Under the pieces are notes generated by a model, which was not told the origin of the DNA, ran no database searches, and was given only the letters and a program-made list of their open reading frames with translations. This document shows positions 61,227-64,000 of a stretch of 64,000 nucleotides of DNA, in pieces. The translations under genes were made by a program, and so were the position numbers. The stretch's first letter is position 1, and the number at the start of each line of letters is the position of its first letter. The DNA is from Bartonella machadoae (GTDB lineage: Bacteria > Pseudomonadota > Alphaproteobacteria > Rhizobiales > Rhizobiaceae): the NCBI RefSeq assembly GCF_022559585.1, contig NZ_CP087114.1, positions 2,302,501-2,366,500 of the forward strand. The letters are read 5' to 3'.

Positions 61227-61505
61227 ATCACAAACGACGTATTTTACTTTACAATCGAAATTGAAATAAATCATTTTTGTAGTTTTGATTGTAAGTCTTT
61301 TATCTACTTGCAGATTGGCTCTAAAGCAAAACCAAGCAAGCCAATGGGGCTGTTTTCCTGTTAAAAAAACAGTTCCTGATAAAATTCAGCTAAAAACAAG
61401 ATGAGAAAGACAAGCTAAACCAGTAAAAGCAGAATAACTCAATAGTTATTACAAAAAAATAGGGAATTTGAACACAAAAACCTCAACAAATTTATAAGAT
61501 CGTAA
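61227..61505 (+). pseudogene. Remnants of trwH and of the trwG 5' end (module 1)
   Basis: Homologous to the intact trwH and trwG' frames at 62415-62689. Here the trwH ATG has become ACG and an internal TAA interrupts the signal region, although the lipobox region (SLLSTC-like) and QASQWG are still visible. The trwG part reads KPVKAE followed by a stop. No trwI lies between trwJ1 and these remnants. Confidence 0.8.
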
Positions 61506-61553
61506 TGTAAATTCCAATTTTTTACAATATGAAAAAAATGATAGGAGGGAAAC

Positions 61554-62288
61554 ATGAGAAGAGTAATTATTTTAGCGACAATAGCAGCCGTTTTTACTAC
61601 AATGAATTCAGCAAAAGCTTTTACGTTTTCACCTCCTGTGGATCTTAGTGTATTATGGTCCGGTTCTACTAACGAACCTCAAAAGCCTTCTATGCCAAAA
61701 CACTATGCAGAGATCATTGATTTAATAAAACAAAATATTAAATTACATGAAGAGCATCTTGAAACGACAAAAAAAAGTTATGAATCTATAACAGGGAAAC
61801 GGAACCTCGGTCTTGAGTCAACAGATTATTCTAGTTTTTTCCTTAAAGATCCTCATTTAATATATGACAAAAATTCTAATGTGTTCATATCCAAACCTAA
61901 ATTGCTCAATGACATTCTAAGAGAGGAAAAGATTTCTAATTCTCTTAGTGAAGCACGCAAATATGTTGAAAAACGCATCCAGTATGCAACAGCTATAGAT
62001 AAAAATATAAGTTTACAAGCTTTTCAGAATACAGGTGCTCGTTTAGAGCATCTCTTAGCATTATTAAAACAAATAGATAAAACAACGGATCTAAAACGCA
62101 TTGCTGAATTACAAGCACATATGAAAGGCATGCTCGCTATAATCCAAAATGAAAATGCAAAATTACAGATGGTCGCACATTTACATGAAGCTGAACGAGA
62201 GTTCATAAAACAGCAGAAATATAAACGCAATATGAAAATTTTAAACAGTGAAAACAAAAAAATGCCTACCATACGTTTTATACGGTAG
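61554..62288 (+). CDS. trwJ2: TrwJ, VirB5-like minor pilin/adhesin, copy 2
   Basis: 244 residues, with a signal peptide (VIILATIAAVFTTMNSAKA). The mature N-terminal part (FTFSPPVDLSVLWSGSTNEP) differs clearly from copy 1, while the central FLKDPHLIYDKNSNVFISKP and the C-terminal helix with AHMKGMLAIIQNENAKLQM match it closely. The site AGGAGGG lies before the ATG. Variable ends on a constant frame fit an adhesin under diversifying selection. Confidence 0.9.
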   Translation: MRRVIILATIAAVFTTMNSAKAFTFSPPVDLSVLWSGSTNEPQKPSMPKHYAEIIDLIKQNIKLHEEHLETTKKSYESITGKRNLGLESTDYSSFFLKDPHLIYDKNSNVFISKPKLLNDILREEKISNSLSEARKYVEKRIQYATAIDKNISLQAFQNTGARLEHLLALLKQIDKTTDLKRIAELQAHMKGMLAIIQNENAKLQMVAHLHEAEREFIKQQKYKRNMKILNSENKKMPTIRFIR

Positions 62289-62414
62289 TCTTTGTGACAG
62301 TATTTTTCATATTAAGTGTTGTTTTATGCCTATAACAGAGAGAAAGGTTTATTAAAAAGAAATACTGTCTTCTTTGATATGTTCGCAAAACTTTTCAAAG
62401 AAAAACAATCATAA

Positions 62415-62585
62415 ATGGCGCATTTTACTTTACAATCGAAATTGAAACAAATCATTTTTGTAGTTTTGATTGTAAGTCTTTTATCTGCTTGTGGATTGGC
62501 GCCAAAACCAAAACAACCAAGCCAATGGAACCGCATCCCTATTAACAAAACAGTTCTTGATGAAATTCAACGAGGAGCAATATGA
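62415..62585 (+). CDS. trwH: TrwH, VirB7-like lipoprotein
   Basis: 56 residues. A signal peptide ending in the lipobox LLSAC (Cys26) is followed by GLAPKPKQPSQWNRIPINKT, the VirB7-type short tail with a conserved Pro/Trp-containing stretch. VirB7 lipoproteins stabilise VirB9 in the outer-membrane core complex. The ATG overlaps nothing upstream; its stop overlaps the following trwG fragment by 4 bases, the same junction expected for full-length trwH-trwG. Confidence 0.82.
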   Translation: MAHFTLQSKLKQIIFVVLIVSLLSACGLAPKPKQPSQWNRIPINKTVLDEIQRGAI

Positions 62586-62689
62586 CAAAAAAACAAGTTA
62601 AACCAGTAAAAGCAGAACAGCTCAACAGTTATTACAAAGAAAGCAGAGGTTTAGAACGTGAACTCATTGGTGAATTTATAAGGTCGTAA
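62582..62689 (+). pseudogene. 5' fragment of trwG (VirB8-like)
   Basis: A 35-codon frame, MTKKQVKPVKAEQLNSYYKE then SRGLERELIGEFIRS and stop. The YYKE-xxxx-ER pattern is the cytoplasmic start of VirB8-family proteins; the membrane helix and periplasmic domain are absent. It marks the right end of a duplicated trwJ-H-G' module. Confidence 0.75.
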
Positions 62690-62736
62690 TATAAATTCCA
62701 GTTTTTATAAATATATAAAAATAATAGGAGTAAAAT

Positions 62737-63587
62737 ATGAAAAAGCTGTTGATTATAGCAGGAATTTTTGCGCTTTCTGGAATGCCAAACTTAACTTTGG
62801 CGCAAAATAAACATGTTACGCGTAAACCTACTAGGATAAGTCTTGTGGGGACGAGATTTGTAGACGTAGAAGAAACAACGCCTACATTAAAAAAGCGCCC
62901 GAAAAGGCCAAGACCCAAAAAGCCAGATCCCAAAAAGCCAGAACAAAAAGAATCGTCGGATATCTCGCTGCATAAGCACGCTACTGAAATTAAGACAATT
63001 GTCGATTTATTACAAGAACAACTTACATTAAATAAAGCTCTTCTTGAGCAAAAAGAAAAAATCTATACTTCAATAACTGGTAGTCGGACAAACGCAAAAC
63101 AAGTTATCGATGAAGGTTTATACTTTCCAAATCCACACCTTATTTATGATGAGACTGAACACACAAAAGTACTCCGTAACAAATCAAAAGTTCAAGACAT
63201 TGTGAAAGAAGAAAACAATCTACTTACAAATCAAAGCCATGCACGCACATCTACTAATCAACGTCTCAAACATGCCGTAGCTATTGATAAAGCAGTAAGC
63301 TTGCAAACTTTTCATGAAACAGAAGAGCGCTTTACCAAAATAAAAAAATGTTAGAGGAGACCGGAAAAACGCAAGATCTAAAAAGCATGCTAGAAATGCA
63401 AGCACACATACATGGCATGCGCGCCATGATAAAAAATGAAAGTATAAGATTACAAATGGTTGCACATTTTCGCAATGCCGAGCAAGCATTTATTAAACAG
63501 AGAAAACGCGCTTTACATTTACAGGTTTTCAAAAAAGAACATAAAGACATGCCTAAAATACGGATTAATGGAAATGTTCCTATCTGA
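62737..63587 (+). CDS. TrwJ, VirB5-like minor pilin/adhesin, copy 3, frameshifted in an A7 tract
   Basis: The first part (62737-63354) encodes a signal peptide (LLIIAGIFALSGMPNLTLA), a Lys/Pro-rich variable stretch (KKRPKRPRPKKPDPKKPEQK) and the usual helices up to FTKIKK. At A7 (63342-63348) the frame is lost; with one more A it would continue into the frame 63348-63587 (MLEETGKTQDLKSMLEMQAH onward), which holds the normal C-terminal half and stop. The total would be about 283 residues. Everything else is intact, so this is either a phase-variable OFF state, a young mutation or a homopolymer error. Confidence 0.85.
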
Positions 63588-63708
63588 GAATTTTGATAAC
63601 AACATTTTCTAACAATTTAAACAGCCTGTTAAATTTCACTCTACTCTCACAAAATGCCCAACAGATCGCATAAAAATAAAAAATGAAAATTCGTTAAAGA
63701 GGAAGACC

Positions 63709-64000
63709 ATGTCCTTCACTGTATTCACGCAACTTTTCGATGTCATTGATAAGACAACGCAAACATATATCACGGAGTTTTCATCAAAAGCGATCGTTAC
63801 AATAACGCCCTTTGTATCAATCGGATTAACCATCGCTTTCATTGCATATGCATGGCTCATTATGCGCGGGGCAATAGACATGCCTGCCTCCGGTTTCTTA
63901 AGCCGTTGCCTGCGGATAAGCATCATTACTTCAATGGCATTAACTGCAGGAATTTATCAGCCAGAAATCGCAAATCTAATAAAAGAAATACCCAACGATT
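63709..64000 (+). CDS. trwI: TrwI, VirB6-like polytopic protein, cut by the window end
   Basis: The first 97 codons of an inner-membrane channel component. After FTQLFDVIDKTTQTYITEFS come the first hydrophobic helix (ITPFVSIGLTIAFIAYAWLI) and MRGAIDMPASGFLSRCLRIS, matching the amino-terminal organisation of VirB6/TrwI. AGAGGAAG lies before the ATG. It follows trwJ3 as expected for a complete J-I-H module. Confidence 0.88.
   Translation, partial: MSFTVFTQLFDVIDKTTQTYITEFSSKAIVTITPFVSIGLTIAFIAYAWLIMRGAIDMPASGFLSRCLRISIITSMALTAGIYQPEIANLIKEIPND

Overview
The window is a chromosomal segment of an alphaproteobacterium of the order Hyphomicrobiales, almost certainly Bartonella. It is AT-rich with large decayed intergenic spaces. 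Its best signature is a Trw-type (VirB-like) type IV secretion locus with tandemly amplified TrwL pilin genes and repeated trwJ/trwH modules, which is the known arrangement of the Bartonella erythrocyte-adhesion T4SS. Species cannot be fixed from the sequence alone; a rodent-associated, Trw-bearing lineage is an inference.

Layout. 1-18.9 kb is core genome: 3' truncated ispG, a small membrane protein, an EmrAB-type efflux pair, the ATP synthase F1 operon atpHAGDC, priA, a transaldolase, lptE, leuS and yggS. Two places show local tandem duplication of gene ends: the priA 5' end (period 251 bp) and the convergent tal/lptE 3' ends (three copies, period 376 bp). 18.9-21.9 kb is mostly non-coding, with an integrase relic and a cluster of very small hydrophobic ORFs. 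21.9-26.6 kb has acs (out of frame at an A7 tract just after its start), ftsE, ftsX and a ydcF-like gene.

26.8-38.0 kb is an accessory region with two restriction-modification systems: a HaeIII-family endonuclease with a D12-class adenine methylase, and a 1648-residue single-chain Type ISP enzyme. Decayed integrase 5' ends lie on both sides of the Type ISP gene, and a duplicated macB 3' end marks the left side of the block while intact macB sits on its right, which suggests island insertion next to macB. 38.0-48.6 kb returns to core and envelope genes: macB, macA, an outer-membrane efflux lipoprotein, xth, a LolA-like carrier, ftsK and a UbiH-type hydroxylase.

48.6-64.0 kb begins with a broken integrase and a divergent H-NS-like gene, then the trw locus on the plus strand: trwN (VirB1), a small probable regulator, eleven trwL (VirB2) copies of which one is frameshifted and one is dead, trwM (VirB3), trwK (VirB4), three trwJ (VirB5) copies separated by trwH (VirB7) and trwG (VirB8) 5' remnants, and the start of trwI (VirB6) at the window edge. 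The variable surface components (pilin and adhesin) are the ones amplified, while the single-copy motor and core genes are not. Three genes (acs, one trwL, the third trwJ) are out of frame by one base in A7 or T9 tracts, which is either phase-variable expression or sequencing error. No tRNA, rRNA or CRISPR array was seen.
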